Below, piece by piece: positions 26,619 to 35,648 of a stretch of 64,000 nucleotides of DNA. Within the stretch, counting starts at the first letter, position 1. Each line of letters begins with the position of its first letter. Below the pieces are notes generated by a model. It saw nothing but the letters and a program-made list of their open reading frames with translations, had not been told where the DNA came from and did no database searches. The position numbers and the translations under genes are program-made. This stretch comes from Ruminococcus sp. Lineage in GTDB: Bacteria; Bacillota; Clostridia; Oscillospirales; Ruminococcaceae. The DNA is taken from the NCBI GenBank assembly GCA_017463375.1, contig JAFTPG010000037.1, positions 1 to 64,000 on the forward strand. The letters are read 5' to 3'.

Positions 26619-26647
26619 ATTATACATCAAAATCAGCATAAATGCAA
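26619..26647 (-). promoter_or_regulatory. tRNA-Arg promoter
   Basis: On the minus strand TTGCAT (26647-26642), 17 bases, TATAAT (26624-26619). Between the start site and the tRNA is an 11-bp hairpin (26565-26591, CGCTTGCCTTT with AAAGGCAAGCG) in the expected 5' leader. Confidence 0.75.
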
Positions 26648-26803
26648 GAGAAGAGGGAAAATTTATATATTGAATTAATTGCGCCGAATGATATCTCAGA
26701 GAAAATTTACAATGTAATGCAAATATAAGGTGCTAGCAAAGCAGCGGATGTCTTACAGTACACAGTTTTTTGAATCAAATTCACACTTAATTAGGAATTG
26801 AAT

Positions 26804-27259
26804 TTACACGCCGATATATTGCTTAATATTGTACGACTGGGCATTTATATCAAAAGTTTCAATGTGCGGAACACCATTTTCGTATATCCAGCGTTCAATA
26901 TATATCGGTTTTACAGCGAATAGCCGTTCGTTTTTTAATGATGTATAAGCATCATAAGAGCCTTTGAAGCATTCTTTAAAACAATTGCAAAAAGAAGTGT
27001 TTTGCAAAGGGTGCCCTATTTCTTTACAAATTCCTTCAATCTGTATGTTGTCTATACACAATGCTGCATTGGGATTATTTGAAAGTTGGCGGTATTTCCT
27101 AAAAGTAACATCAGTTTGAAAATAGAATATTCCATTAATCTGTACAACGCTCATCATTCGTGAGGATACAGTGTTATTGTCTGACGTTGAAAGTACCATT
27201 TTTCTTCCTTTACCGAAATCTGAAAGAAAATTTTCAAACCTGTTTTGAAAAATATTCAT
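26804..27259 (-). CDS. Pyridoxamine-5'-phosphate-oxidase-family protein
   Basis: The 151-residue protein looks like a PPOX-fold split-barrel flavin-binding protein: GKGRKMVLSTSDNNTVSSRMMSV (two short strands with the FMN-contact Ser/Arg region) and GIFYFQTDVTFRKYRQLSNNPNAALCI, then a late PIYIERWIYENG. Such proteins bind FMN, F420 or haem and often remain uncharacterised, so it should not be called a pyridoxamine oxidase. It is monocistronic, with a near-consensus promoter at 27293-27321. Its base composition is more AT-rich than its neighbours, and several cysteines (CNCFKEC) lie mid-protein. Confidence 0.78.
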   Translation of the reverse strand: MNIFQNRFENFLSDFGKGRKMVLSTSDNNTVSSRMMSVVQINGIFYFQTDVTFRKYRQLSNNPNAALCIDNIQIEGICKEIGHPLQNTSFCNCFKECFKGSYDAYTSLKNERLFAVKPIYIERWIYENGVPHIETFDINAQSYNIKQYIGV

Positions 27260-27292
27260 TTGCTCCTCCGAAACTGTATTTGACTTTATTTC

Positions 27293-27321
27293 ATTATATC
27301 ACAGCGTCCAAAGAAAGTCAA
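27293..27321 (-). promoter_or_regulatory. Promoter of the PPOX-family gene
   Basis: On the minus strand TTGACT (27321-27316), 17 bases, TATAAT (27298-27293), 33 bases before the start codon. Confidence 0.8.
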
Positions 27322-27439
27322 TTAATATCAGTATAGCCCATATCGAAGTTGACAACATAGTTGTTGAAGCTATTGAAATAACCATAACGCATAAGCGTCA
27401 TATAGTATCGTGGTAGTTATTGTCACACCTTGTATTCTA

Positions 27440-28990
27440 TCAAAAGCGGTAAATGCTCGCTGAACAGGGAGCAGCTGCCAGCTTGCCGTTGATTTCTCTG
27501 ATTGCATCACCGAATTCATAGACTTTTTCTTGCAGTGCGTGGGAAAATGGTATCATCGTTTCCGTGTCCGACGGATTGAGAATTACCAACAATCGCTCAG
27601 TATCATTCGTTCTGGTGTAGGCAAGAGGATATTTGTCCTTTTCGGCATAGACAAATTCTATCTCACCATTTGACTGTAATGCGGTATGTGCCTGCCGTAT
27701 TGCAATCAGTCGTTTCACCTCGCAAAGCAGCGAATCAGAATCAGTGAGCTGTTCCTTAACAGTAGGGCGGTCTGCCGCATTATCCTGCGGAATATAAAGC
27801 GATTCTTTCGGTGCATTGCTGAATCCTGCATTCAAGCTGTCATCCCACTGCATAGGTGAGCGTGAACCTGTCCGACCGTAACCGCCCTCGACCGAGGTCA
27901 GTCCTTCCACATATCGCATACCGATCTCATCGCCGTAATAAATGAATGGCACACCGGGCATTGTCATCAGAAAAGCAAAAGCGATCTTCAGCTTATCTCC
28001 GTGAATGGAGTGCGAAAGCCTATCCATGTCGTGATTGCCTGAGGGAATGCAGATCAGTCCCTTTCGTTCGCTCTTTTCGCAGCTTTCCTTGTATTTTTTC
28101 ACAAATTCCGAAACATCGCCATTGCCTGAAAAGAAAGGAGCCTCGCAGCGGAACAGATCATTATAATGCGAAGGCCCGAAATGCAGCAGAAAGTCCATGT
28201 GAAAGCCGCCCTGCAGGCTCTTATCCGGCTCACCCCATTCCGATATCATTACGGCATCTGGAAATTCTGCATCAAGAAATGCACGGATATTCTGCCATAC
28301 CTTGATTGTACCTTTTCCATCCTCATCGCACTTCACCAGAGAACCAGCCATATCGACACGAAATCCGTCACAGCCCATGGTAAGCCAGAAACGCATGATG
28401 TCCTTGACTGCCTTGATTGTTTCCTGCGGCCCGTCATCATCAACGCTTTGCTGCCATTTCTTCTGCGGATCGGGTTTGTAATAACCATAATTCAGAGCGG
28501 GCTGATGAGAAAAGAAATTGACACCGCAGCTTCCGTCACGATCTGAGATTCCCCTGATAGAAGCGCAGCCTGTCGGCTCTTCCCAGATATTGTCCGTCCA
28601 GATATATCGGTCGCTGAACTCGTTTCTTTCCGATTTCATGGACTGCCTGAACCATTCATGATCGACCGAGGTATGCCCCGGCACAAGGTCAAGCAGAATG
28701 TGCATATCCCGCTTATGTACCTCGTCAAACAGCAGCTTTAGTTCCTCATTTGTGCCATATCTCGGAGCAGTTTTGTAATAGTCTGATACATCATATCCTG
28801 CATCCCGAAACGGAGACTCAAAGCAGGGATTGAGCCATATCGCTGTACACCCCAGATCCTTGATATAGTCAAGCTTTTCTATGATTCCATTGAAATCACC
28901 GATTCCGTCCGCATTGCTATCCTTAAAAGATTGCGGATAGATTTCGTAAAACACTGCATTATATAGCCATGCAGGTAAGTTTCTATACAT
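27440..28990 (-). CDS. GH13 alpha-glucosidase-type glycoside hydrolase
   Basis: The 516-residue cytosolic enzyme (no signal peptide) has the GH13 barrel motifs: AIWLNPCFESPFRDAGYDV, the nucleophile Asp213 in CDGFRVDMAG, the acid/base Glu251 in MISEWGEP, and the transition-state Asp321 in SGNHDMDR. EWG at the acid/base region is seen in trehalose-synthase and oligosaccharide-glucosidase subgroups; the exact substrate is unresolved (alpha-1,4 or alpha-1,6 glucosides, sucrose or trehalose-type). ATG 28990 follows AGGAGGT; a longer start was rejected. It lies 63 bases downstream of a divergently unrelated, co-oriented AraC gene that probably controls it. Confidence 0.85.
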   Translation of the reverse strand: MYRNLPAWLYNAVFYEIYPQSFKDSNADGIGDFNGIIEKLDYIKDLGCTAIWLNPCFESPFRDAGYDVSDYYKTAPRYGTNEELKLLFDEVHKRDMHILLDLVPGHTSVDHEWFRQSMKSERNEFSDRYIWTDNIWEEPTGCASIRGISDRDGSCGVNFFSHQPALNYGYYKPDPQKKWQQSVDDDGPQETIKAVKDIMRFWLTMGCDGFRVDMAGSLVKCDEDGKGTIKVWQNIRAFLDAEFPDAVMISEWGEPDKSLQGGFHMDFLLHFGPSHYNDLFRCEAPFFSGNGDVSEFVKKYKESCEKSERKGLICIPSGNHDMDRLSHSIHGDKLKIAFAFLMTMPGVPFIYYGDEIGMRYVEGLTSVEGGYGRTGSRSPMQWDDSLNAGFSNAPKESLYIPQDNAADRPTVKEQLTDSDSLLCEVKRLIAIRQAHTALQSNGEIEFVYAEKDKYPLAYTRTNDTERLLVILNPSDTETMIPFSHALQEKVYEFGDAIREINGKLAAAPCSASIYRF

Positions 28991-29053
28991 TTTCGTTTGA
29001 CCTCCTGTTGTAATTTTCACTTATATATGCTTCTGTTTTTGAAAAGCAGCACT

Positions 29054-29950
29054 TTAAATATTTCGATGCAAAACGCTGCTGAAGGAATCGCTCGAATTCT
29101 CATACAGCTTTTTGAACTCACTGGGAGTGCAATGCTTTATTTCCTTGAATACACGATTGAAGGTTGTCAGGCTTGTGAATCCCGAACGGAAAGCGACTTC
29201 GTTTATTGTAAGATCCGGATCCAGAAGCAGCATCTCTGCCGCCTTGATCCTCCGGCAGTTTATATACTTGACATGAGACATTGAGCTGAACTGCTTGAAA
29301 ACTCTTGAGAAATGATACTTGCTGTAGCCGGCAATATCTGCCAGAGTTTCAAGCGAAATATCATTCATATAGTTCTTGTCAACGAACTTGATTACTCTGC
29401 TGAACTTTTTATTAAACTTTTGCAGATTTTCTTCGCTGTCTGAAAGTGCGCTGGACTGCTTTTCAAGCTGATATTCACGAACAGCTGTCAGCATATTGAT
29501 CAGATGCAGATATATCTTAGTGTCGGCGAGAACTCTGTCGGAGAAATACTCGGAATAAATGTCGATCATGCACTTCTGTGCAAATATGTGCAGCTTTTTA
29601 TCAGATTCGGGAGTAATCAGAGTCACCGCAGAATATGACTGCTGTATTGCTTCAAGTGCGAAATTATTTCTGAGAACCTCACTGTCGCACTGAAATATAA
29701 GTCGCCTCCCTTTGCATGCAGGCAGTCTGTGAAGCTCTCCTGGCGGAATGATTATAATATCCCTTTCATTCAAAAGAAATATCTGTCCGTCTGTGCAGAC
29801 AGTGTAGCAGTTTTCAAGTGGCATAATGATTTCCACTGCGTTATGCCAGTGAGTAGGATATTCTTCATATTCACAGTTGTCGTAAAGCATCACGAACCGG
29901 GTTCTGTCGTACTCTACTGTTTCGTATTCTCCTGAAAGATGCTTGATCAT
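29054..29950 (-). CDS. AraC-family transcriptional regulator
   Basis: The 298-residue protein has an N-terminal cupin-type sensor domain (residues about 20-110; HWHNAVEIIMPLENCYTV and IIIIPPGELHRLPA) and a C-terminal AraC/XylS double helix-turn-helix (residues about 195-290; DISLETLADIAGYSKYHFSR, then NEVAFRSGFTSLTTFNRVFKE). Such proteins usually sense a sugar and activate a neighbouring catabolic gene; here the same-strand GH13 gene follows at once. AGAGGTGA precedes the ATG and a strong promoter lies at 29988-30016. The intergenic space to the GH13 gene is only 63 bases, so they may be cotranscribed. Confidence 0.9.
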   Translation of the reverse strand: MIKHLSGEYETVEYDRTRFVMLYDNCEYEEYPTHWHNAVEIIMPLENCYTVCTDGQIFLLNERDIIIIPPGELHRLPACKGRRLIFQCDSEVLRNNFALEAIQQSYSAVTLITPESDKKLHIFAQKCMIDIYSEYFSDRVLADTKIYLHLINMLTAVREYQLEKQSSALSDSEENLQKFNKKFSRVIKFVDKNYMNDISLETLADIAGYSKYHFSRVFKQFSSMSHVKYINCRRIKAAEMLLLDPDLTINEVAFRSGFTSLTTFNRVFKEIKHCTPSEFKKLYENSSDSFSSVLHRNI

Positions 29951-29987
29951 GCTGTATCACCTCTGACGCTTTTTATTCTCTGTTATT

Positions 29988-30016
29988 ATTATACACTAAT
30001 TTCTGAGCGTTTTCAA
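29988..30016 (-). promoter_or_regulatory. Promoter of the araC-like gene
   Basis: On the minus strand TTGAAA (30016-30011), 17 bases, TATAAT (29993-29988). Confidence 0.75.
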
Positions 30017-30077
30017 TTGTGATTTTAACTGTTATTGATCAGGCATCTTCGCTGCCAGGGCTTTACCAACGGCTTAC

Positions 30078-30129
30078 CACGGAAATCAATTTTAAAAAGC
30101 ACACATAAATATTAATATTGATTTCCGTG
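30078..30129. repeat. Inverted repeat downstream of the two-component operon
   Basis: CACGGAAATCAAT (30078-30090) and ATTGATTTCCGTG (30117-30129) are perfect 13-bp arms around a 26-base AT-rich loop. It lies just past the end of the minus-strand operon and may act as a terminator or RNA stabiliser, but no T-run follows. Confidence 0.6.
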
Positions 30130-30159
30130 AACATAAATTCAGCGCAGCTTCATTTTCGT

Positions 30160-30540
30160 TTATTTCATCAGCTCATCCGTCAGCCGCATAATTTCCGGGG
30201 CAATTTTCTCCCGTTCCTTTTTAACAACATAATTATACAGCGGATATGCGGATGATACCACAGCTATTCCGATCACGCCGACAATCACACCAAGTATAAA
30301 CAGACTGCTGCCCCACACCATGCAGCAGCACATTCCAATGCCAAGCAGCAGTGATCCCACAATTCCGACTATTATTGAATACATAGTCCCTTTTTGGGTA
30401 ACACCTGCATCCAGTCTGCGGAGCTGCTCCATTTTGTCTGCTTCCTTTGGTACATATTTTTCACGGATCTTCTTGATTTCCTCCTGCTGCTTTGCGGAAT
30501 AAGTATAACTGAAGGAATTATTATCCTTTGGATTTTCCAT
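30160..30540 (-). CDS. Small membrane protein, function unknown
   Basis: The 126-residue protein has a charged N-terminal half (SAKQQEEIKKIREKYVPKE) followed by two adjacent membrane segments (about residues 53-75 and 78-103; GIVGSLLLGIGMCCCMVWG and LFILGVIVGVIGIAVVSSAY) and a basic tail ending ITDEL-type helix (EIMRLTDELMK). Similar proteins are common and uncharacterised in gut Clostridia (from memory). It is the last gene of a minus-strand operon with a response regulator, a histidine kinase and another membrane protein, so it may be an output or sensor accessory of that system. Confidence 0.7.
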   Translation of the reverse strand: MENPKDNNSFSYTYSAKQQEEIKKIREKYVPKEADKMEQLRRLDAGVTQKGTMYSIIVGIVGSLLLGIGMCCCMVWGSSLFILGVIVGVIGIAVVSSAYPLYNYVVKKEREKIAPEIMRLTDELMK

Positions 30541-30542
30541 AA

Positions 30543-31439
30543 TTATATTCCTTTCTTCATAGTATTGATTGCTTTTGTTGATTTCACGATCATGTACACG
30601 GACATGACAAGTACGATAACGCTTACACCGGCACCTGTTGCACCTATCATTATGAGGTCAAAGTAAGGCGAATTCTCTTCGCTGCCAAACTGCGAGAGCA
30701 TTGCCGTTTCCAGTGACAGCATTGAAACAAGTGCTGCTGCAAGATTGATCACCTTTGCCGTTGTCATAACTGGACTATGATATTTGTGATATTTGACGAT
30801 ATTCACGATTGCATTGATAGTGATATAGAAGGTGTAAGCTGCCATCACATAAATCAGGATTCCTGCGTACTCAAAGCCCTTGTTCTGCTTGATTACCAGA
30901 ATCACTACGCCTGACAATGCAAGATTCAGCGTTAAAAGAATGACTGCACACAGACGGGAGCGGCGAAACTCAAGACACTGATTTTTGCCGATGCCGATTC
31001 TGTTTACAAAGCGCACCAGCAGAAAACGCATGACCGCCAGAATGATGTAGTACACCGCAAGTGTGATGAACCATACAGACCGATACCATATTCCGGAGAA
31101 GAGATTGACTGCAGCATACAGCAGATTCACTCCAAGAGAGCAGTAAAGCGTAACATGGGTACGGAACGGCATATCCGTCATAAAACGTCCGCCTACAGGA
31201 TGATCATAAACCCTCTTCTTTGCATTTTTATAGTACTGCGGGAATGTTTTTATGCAGGCAAGTACGATCACCGACAGCGTATAAAATGACAGCACATAGG
31301 TCACATATGCAGCCGGATGTGCGTCATGCCCTCTCATAAACGTGTAGATCAGTGCAGTCGTACAGAGCACCGTGAGCAAGATCATAACCCATAGCGGCGG
31401 ATACAGAAGCTTTTTAACTGTTATTTTCCAGTCTTTCAT
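30543..31439 (-). CDS. Polytopic membrane protein, function unknown
   Basis: The 298-residue protein has about eight hydrophobic segments (for example WVMILLTVLCTTALIYTF, YVLSFYTLSVIVLACI, FITLAVYYIILAVMRFLLV and LIMIGATGAGVSVIVLVMSV) and short loops. I do not recognise a transporter motif. The gene starts 26 bases inside the end of the kinase gene, in another frame, so translation is coupled, and it ends 2 bases before the next small membrane protein gene. That tight packing argues that it works with the two-component system. Confidence 0.65.
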   Translation of the reverse strand: MKDWKITVKKLLYPPLWVMILLTVLCTTALIYTFMRGHDAHPAAYVTYVLSFYTLSVIVLACIKTFPQYYKNAKKRVYDHPVGGRFMTDMPFRTHVTLYCSLGVNLLYAAVNLFSGIWYRSVWFITLAVYYIILAVMRFLLVRFVNRIGIGKNQCLEFRRSRLCAVILLTLNLALSGVVILVIKQNKGFEYAGILIYVMAAYTFYITINAIVNIVKYHKYHSPVMTTAKVINLAAALVSMLSLETAMLSQFGSEENSPYFDLIMIGATGAGVSVIVLVMSVYMIVKSTKAINTMKKGI

Positions 31440-32511
31440 GACAATTCCTCCGTATCTTTACAGTGAATGTACTTCCCCTGCCTTTAACGCTTTCCACACC
31501 TATCTCTCCATGCATAATATCCACTACACGCTTCACGAGGGCGAGACCTAAACCATTGCCCTGCGTGGCATGGGAGGTATCGCCCTGATAGAATTTTTCA
31601 AAAATATGCGCTCCCACTTCAGGGGACATGCCGCAGCCTGTGTCGGAAACACTCACTGTCGCACAGCTGTCGTCAGCCGTGAGCGAGACCGATACTGTTC
31701 CGCCGCTTTCCGTAAATTTAAATGCATTGGACAGCAGATTATTCCAGACAAGCGCAAGCAGCTCCGCATCGGAAGAGATGAGGATATCATCTTCAATTTC
31801 TGTTACAATATCAATATTTTTCTTTTCCCAGATATCCTCAAACTGCAAAAGACACTCACAGAGCTGCTCACCGAGGTCATATTCTGCCGCAGTCGGGAAA
31901 ATCTGCTGGTTCTCGAGCTTGTTGAGCTTTAAAATATTAGTAATCAGACTTGCAAGTCTGCGTGCACTCTCTGTAATGCCTTTGGCATATTCCAGCCGTT
32001 TTTCCTCAGACAGATCCGGCTGCTGGAGCATTGTGCCGTAATTCTGCATCACAGCAAGCGGTGTTTTAAGCTCGTGGGAAACATTTGCTATAAAGTCCGT
32101 GCGGAGGGTTTCCGTACCGGACAGCTCCTCCGCAATTTTGTTGAAACACTCAATAATCTCATTAAAGCTTTCCTCACCATAAGCGCCGTTGATCTTCTGA
32201 ATACGAACACTGAAATCGCCCTGCATAATTTTCTCAGCTGCATCTGTAATTTTCTTGATAGGTCTTCTGACCATCAGTTTGCGCCGGATACTATCTGCAA
32301 ATGTAAACAATCCGCTCAGAGCCACTACATTCAGGAATGTCAGCTTTGCCGCTGTATTCAGATGCTCGTCTGTGAATGTAATTCCCAACGTCTTGGAAAG
32401 TGTTGATACAAACAGCATCATACAGCAGGTTATAACAAATGCCGCCAGAAGGAAAAAGGCAATATAGTAATTCAGTGAGCGCAGGATCCTATGATAATCC
32501 GGCTTTTTCAT
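31414..32511 (-). CDS. Sensor histidine kinase
   Basis: The 365-residue protein has two membrane segments (about residues 14-36 and 56-74) with a very short external loop of about 20 residues, so it probably senses the membrane or a partner protein. A HAMP domain follows (RPIKKITDAAEKIMQGDFSV), then HisKA with His146 in FIANVSHELKTPL and an HATPase domain with N, G1 (DTGCGMSP) and G2 (GNGLGLALVKRVV) boxes. It overlaps the regulator gene by four bases and the next membrane gene by 26 bases. Confidence 0.93.
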   Translation of the reverse strand: MKKPDYHRILRSLNYYIAFFLLAAFVITCCMMLFVSTLSKTLGITFTDEHLNTAAKLTFLNVVALSGLFTFADSIRRKLMVRRPIKKITDAAEKIMQGDFSVRIQKINGAYGEESFNEIIECFNKIAEELSGTETLRTDFIANVSHELKTPLAVMQNYGTMLQQPDLSEEKRLEYAKGITESARRLASLITNILKLNKLENQQIFPTAAEYDLGEQLCECLLQFEDIWEKKNIDIVTEIEDDILISSDAELLALVWNNLLSNAFKFTESGGTVSVSLTADDSCATVSVSDTGCGMSPEVGAHIFEKFYQGDTSHATQGNGLGLALVKRVVDIMHGEIGVESVKGRGSTFTVKIRRNCHERLENNS

Positions 32512-33179
32512 TTCAGCACCGCCTTGTATCCCAGCCCGCGAACAGTGACAATTTCAAAATCCCTGCACTCCGCAAGCTTACTGCGAAGCTTTGTCATGTA
32601 CACATCAACAGTGCGGGGACCGGAGGATGTGTCTGCATCCCAGAACTCATCCATAAGCTGAGTACGGGTAAAAGTCTTTTTGGGGTAAGACAAAAGCTTG
32701 TACAAAAGGCTGAATTCACGGTTTGTCATGGGGATTTCTTCATCATTCAGGTAAGCAGTATGCTCATCAACATCCATTGTAAAGTTACCCACAGTCAGCT
32801 GGCGGCTGGAGGCGATTTTAGCACGGCGCAGAAGTGCCCCGATTCGCAGAAAGAGCTCGTCAAGGTCGATTGGCTTTACCATATAATCGTCAATGCCCAC
32901 ACGATAGCCGCGCTGCTTCGCTGCAAAGTCATCCCTTGCAGTCATGAACAGAATTGGGATATCCTCATTGAGCGAACGAACTGTTTTTGCAAACTCAAAG
33001 CCGTCAATTCCCGGCATCATAATGTCTGAAATGATTAGGTCAAACATATTTTCATACATGGCGTCGTAAGCGTCGTCGGCGTTCAGACAGCCAGTTGCTT
33101 CATAACCGCTGCGGTTTAGAAATGCACAGACTGTATGATTCAGATCACGGTTATCCTCTACCACTAATATCTTGAACAT
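32508..33179 (-). CDS. OmpR/PhoB-family response regulator
   Basis: The 223-residue protein has a receiver domain with phospho-acceptor Asp52 (IISDIMMPGIDGFEF), conserved Thr and Lys (LFMTARDD, MVKPIDLDEL), and a C-terminal winged-helix DNA-binding domain (MTNREFSLLYKLL and SGPRTVDVYMTKLRSKL). It begins a minus-strand operon with its kinase (ATGA overlap) and two membrane proteins. GGAGGTAACCG precedes the ATG; a TATAAT lies upstream at about 33207 with no good -35, which would suit an activator-dependent promoter. Confidence 0.94.
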   Translation of the reverse strand: MFKILVVEDNRDLNHTVCAFLNRSGYEATGCLNADDAYDAMYENMFDLIISDIMMPGIDGFEFAKTVRSLNEDIPILFMTARDDFAAKQRGYRVGIDDYMVKPIDLDELFLRIGALLRRAKIASSRQLTVGNFTMDVDEHTAYLNDEEIPMTNREFSLLYKLLSYPKKTFTRTQLMDEFWDADTSSGPRTVDVYMTKLRSKLAECRDFEIVTVRGLGYKAVLK

Positions 33180-33353
33180 CGGTTACCTCCAATGGTTTTT
33201 TATTTATTATAACATGCGATTGTTAAAGTTGTGTTTGCATTCGGGCATTTTTGAAAATTATTCTGAAAACGCAGCAATCTCAGATTTCACCATGATTTCA
33301 TACAGATCAGAGACAATTGGCGTTCAAGAGCTTATCTTTGAGAAGAGTCATAA

Positions 33354-33400
33354 GCAAAAAAGTCTTGAAAACGCAGTAATTTCAAGCGTTTCCAAGACTT
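33354..33400 (-). terminator. Terminator of tRNA-Leu
   Basis: On the minus strand AAGTCTTGGAAACGC pairs with GCGTTTTCAAGACTT (one G-T-type mismatch allowed) and is followed by TTTTT, just after the tRNA. The gap from here to 33180 shows only the upstream region of the regulator operon. Confidence 0.85.
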
Positions 33401-33409
33401 GTAATGATC

Positions 33410-33496
33410 TGGTGCCGGTGACCGGGGTCGAACCGGTACGGTATCGCTACCAACGGATTTTGAGTCCGTCACGTCTGCCAATTCCATCACACCGGC
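33410..33496 (-). tRNA. tRNA-Leu (anticodon CAA)
   Basis: On the minus strand the acceptor arms are GCCGGTG and CACCGGC, the anticodon stem-loop is ACGGA-CTCAAAA-TCCGT (anticodon CAA, reading TTG), there is a long variable arm typical of class II tRNAs, the T loop is TTCGACC, and A-CCA is encoded at the end. Confidence 0.96.
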
Positions 33497-33509
33497 ACAT
33501 AATATTTAT

Positions 33510-33538
33510 ATTATATCATTACAATGCCATTTTGTCAA
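33510..33538 (-). promoter_or_regulatory. tRNA-Leu promoter
   Basis: On the minus strand TTGACA (33538-33533), 17 bases, TATAAT (33515-33510): a consensus stable-RNA promoter 14 bases before the tRNA. Confidence 0.88.
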
Positions 33539-33580
33539 GCAAAGAATTTTATTTTAAAAAATTAACTGTAAAAATATCCC

Positions 33581-33609
33581 TTGCATTTGATTCTGAATTG
33601 TGATATCAT
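33581..33609 (+). promoter_or_regulatory. Promoter of the topoisomerase operon
   Basis: TTGCAT (33581-33586), 17 bases, TATCAT (33604-33609). Confidence 0.65.
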
Positions 33610-33654
33610 ATTAGTAATTGTACTATTGTAGGAAGGGAGATATCTCACTCTAAC

Positions 33655-35634
33655 ATGACTAAGAAAAATAATTATGGTAATGAAAGTATTACAATGCTCA
33701 AGGGTGCCGATAAAGTAAGAAAACGTCCTGCTGTTATTTTCGGCTCAGACGGTCTCGACGGCTGCGAGCATTCTATTTTTGAAGTTATTTCCAATTCCAT
33801 CGACGAAGCTCGTGCAGGATTCGGAAACAAAATCATTATCACTCACTATAGAAATCATGATATTGAAGTAGAGGACTTCGGCAGAGGCTGTCCCGTGGAT
33901 TTCAATAACTCAGAGCAGCGCTATAACTGGGAGCTTGTTTACTGTGAGCTTTATGCAGGCGGAAAATACGACGCTGCTGCGGAGTCCTATGAGTATTCAT
34001 TGGGACTGAACGGTCTGGGTCTGTGCGCTACGCAGTTTTCCTCTGAATTTATGGATGTTGAAGTCATCCGTGACGGATTCAAGTATTCCCTGCATTTTGA
34101 AAAGGGAAATAATGTAGGCGGTCTTAAAAAGGAAGCCTGCCGTAAAAAACAGACAGGAACTAAAACACGCTGGCGTCCCGACCTTGACGTATTTACTGAT
34201 ATAGCCGTTTCAGATGAATATTTCCATGATATTCTGAAAAGGCAGGCTGTTGTAAATCCTAATATCCTCTTTGTGTTCCGCTCGGAGAATGAAGCCGGCG
34301 GATTTGATGAAACCGAATTCGTTTATGAAAATGGTATAACTGATTATGTTACCGAAATAGCAGATGGCAAGGCTCTTACATCAATTCAGCACTGGCAGAC
34401 CGACAGAAAGGGTAAGGACCGTGAGGACAAGCCTGAATACAAGGTCAAGCTTGATGTTGCACTTACTTTCTCTAATAAGGTTAAATGTATCGAATACTAC
34501 CACAACTCAAGCTTTCTTGAACATGGAGGTTCTCCTGAACGAGCTGTAAAGCAGGCTTTTGTGTCACAGATCGACTCATATCTGAAGCAGAATAATGCTT
34601 ATCTCAAAAACGAGGGAAAGATTACATTCAATGATGTTGAAGAGTGTCTGGTACTTGTATCATCCTCGTTCTCTACCCAGACCTCCTATGAGAATCAGAC
34701 GAAAAAGGCTATTACCAATAAATTCATCTACGAGGCTATGACGGATTTCCTAAAGCATCAGATTGAAATTTATTTCATCGAAAATCCCGACGAAGCCAAT
34801 AAAATCGCCGAACAGGTTCTCCTTAACAAGAGAAGCCGAGAGAATGCCGAGAAAACCCGTCAGAACATGAAAAAGAAGCTTTCGGGTACTATCGACCTTG
34901 CAAACATGGTCGAAAAATTCGTTGACTGCCGTACTAAGGATACCTCCAGACGTGAAATATATATCGTGGAGGGCGACTCGGCTCTCGGTTCGGTAAAGCT
35001 TGCCCGTGACGCTGAGTTTCAGGCAGTTATTCCTGTCCGAGGAAAAATCCTCAACTGCCTTAAAGCTGACTACACAAAAATCTTCAAAAGCGAAATCATC
35101 ACGGATCTGCTGAAAGTTCTCGGCTGCGGAGTCGAGGTCTCCGCAAAGGCAAACAAGGAGCTTTCCACATTTAACATAGAGAATTTCCGCTGGAGTAAAA
35201 TTATAATCTGTACCGATGCCGATGTTGACGGATTCCAGATTCGTACTCTGATTCTCACTATGCTTTATAGGCTGACTCCTACTCTTATCCGTGAGGGATA
35301 CGTCTATATTGCGGAATCTCCGCTCTTTGAAATCAACACAAAGGAGAAAACCTACTTCGCCTATACCGAAAAGGAAAAACAGCGTATTCTCGAGCTTATC
35401 GGCACAAAGAAGCATACTATACAGCGCTCTAAAGGTCTCGGTGAGAATGAACCCGATATGATGTCGCTTACTACCATGAATCCCGATACACGCCGTCTGA
35501 TTAAGGTTTCCGTTGAGGATGTCGAGGAGTCGGCTCAGGTATTTGAAATGCTCCTCGGAGACGATTTGCAGGGACGTAAGGATTATATCTCCGAGCATGG
35601 AAGCGAATACCTTGAGCTTGCGGATATAAGCTGA
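33655..35634 (+). CDS. Type IIA topoisomerase subunit B (ParE/GyrB-like)
   Basis: The 659-residue protein has the GHKL ATPase (FEVISNSIDEARAG, EVEDFGRGCPVDF, LGLNGLGLCATQFSS), a transducer domain with the QTK-like loop, and a Toprim domain whose motif near residue 440 reads VEGDSALGSVKLARD, where typical GyrB/ParE has EGDSAGGSAKQGRD. Metal-binding aspartates are kept in CTDADVDGFQIRTL. It pairs with the subunit A gene further down. Genes of this type usually form the second type II enzyme of Clostridia (topoisomerase IV-like, decatenation), but gyrase-like activity cannot be excluded. GGAGAT precedes the ATG region. Confidence 0.85.
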   Translation: MTKKNNYGNESITMLKGADKVRKRPAVIFGSDGLDGCEHSIFEVISNSIDEARAGFGNKIIITHYRNHDIEVEDFGRGCPVDFNNSEQRYNWELVYCELYAGGKYDAAAESYEYSLGLNGLGLCATQFSSEFMDVEVIRDGFKYSLHFEKGNNVGGLKKEACRKKQTGTKTRWRPDLDVFTDIAVSDEYFHDILKRQAVVNPNILFVFRSENEAGGFDETEFVYENGITDYVTEIADGKALTSIQHWQTDRKGKDREDKPEYKVKLDVALTFSNKVKCIEYYHNSSFLEHGGSPERAVKQAFVSQIDSYLKQNNAYLKNEGKITFNDVEECLVLVSSSFSTQTSYENQTKKAITNKFIYEAMTDFLKHQIEIYFIENPDEANKIAEQVLLNKRSRENAEKTRQNMKKKLSGTIDLANMVEKFVDCRTKDTSRREIYIVEGDSALGSVKLARDAEFQAVIPVRGKILNCLKADYTKIFKSEIITDLLKVLGCGVEVSAKANKELSTFNIENFRWSKIIICTDADVDGFQIRTLILTMLYRLTPTLIREGYVYIAESPLFEINTKEKTYFAYTEKEKQRILELIGTKKHTIQRSKGLGENEPDMMSLTTMNPDTRRLIKVSVEDVEESAQVFEMLLGDDLQGRKDYISEHGSEYLELADIS

Positions 35635-35648
35635 GGAGGGTTAAGATT

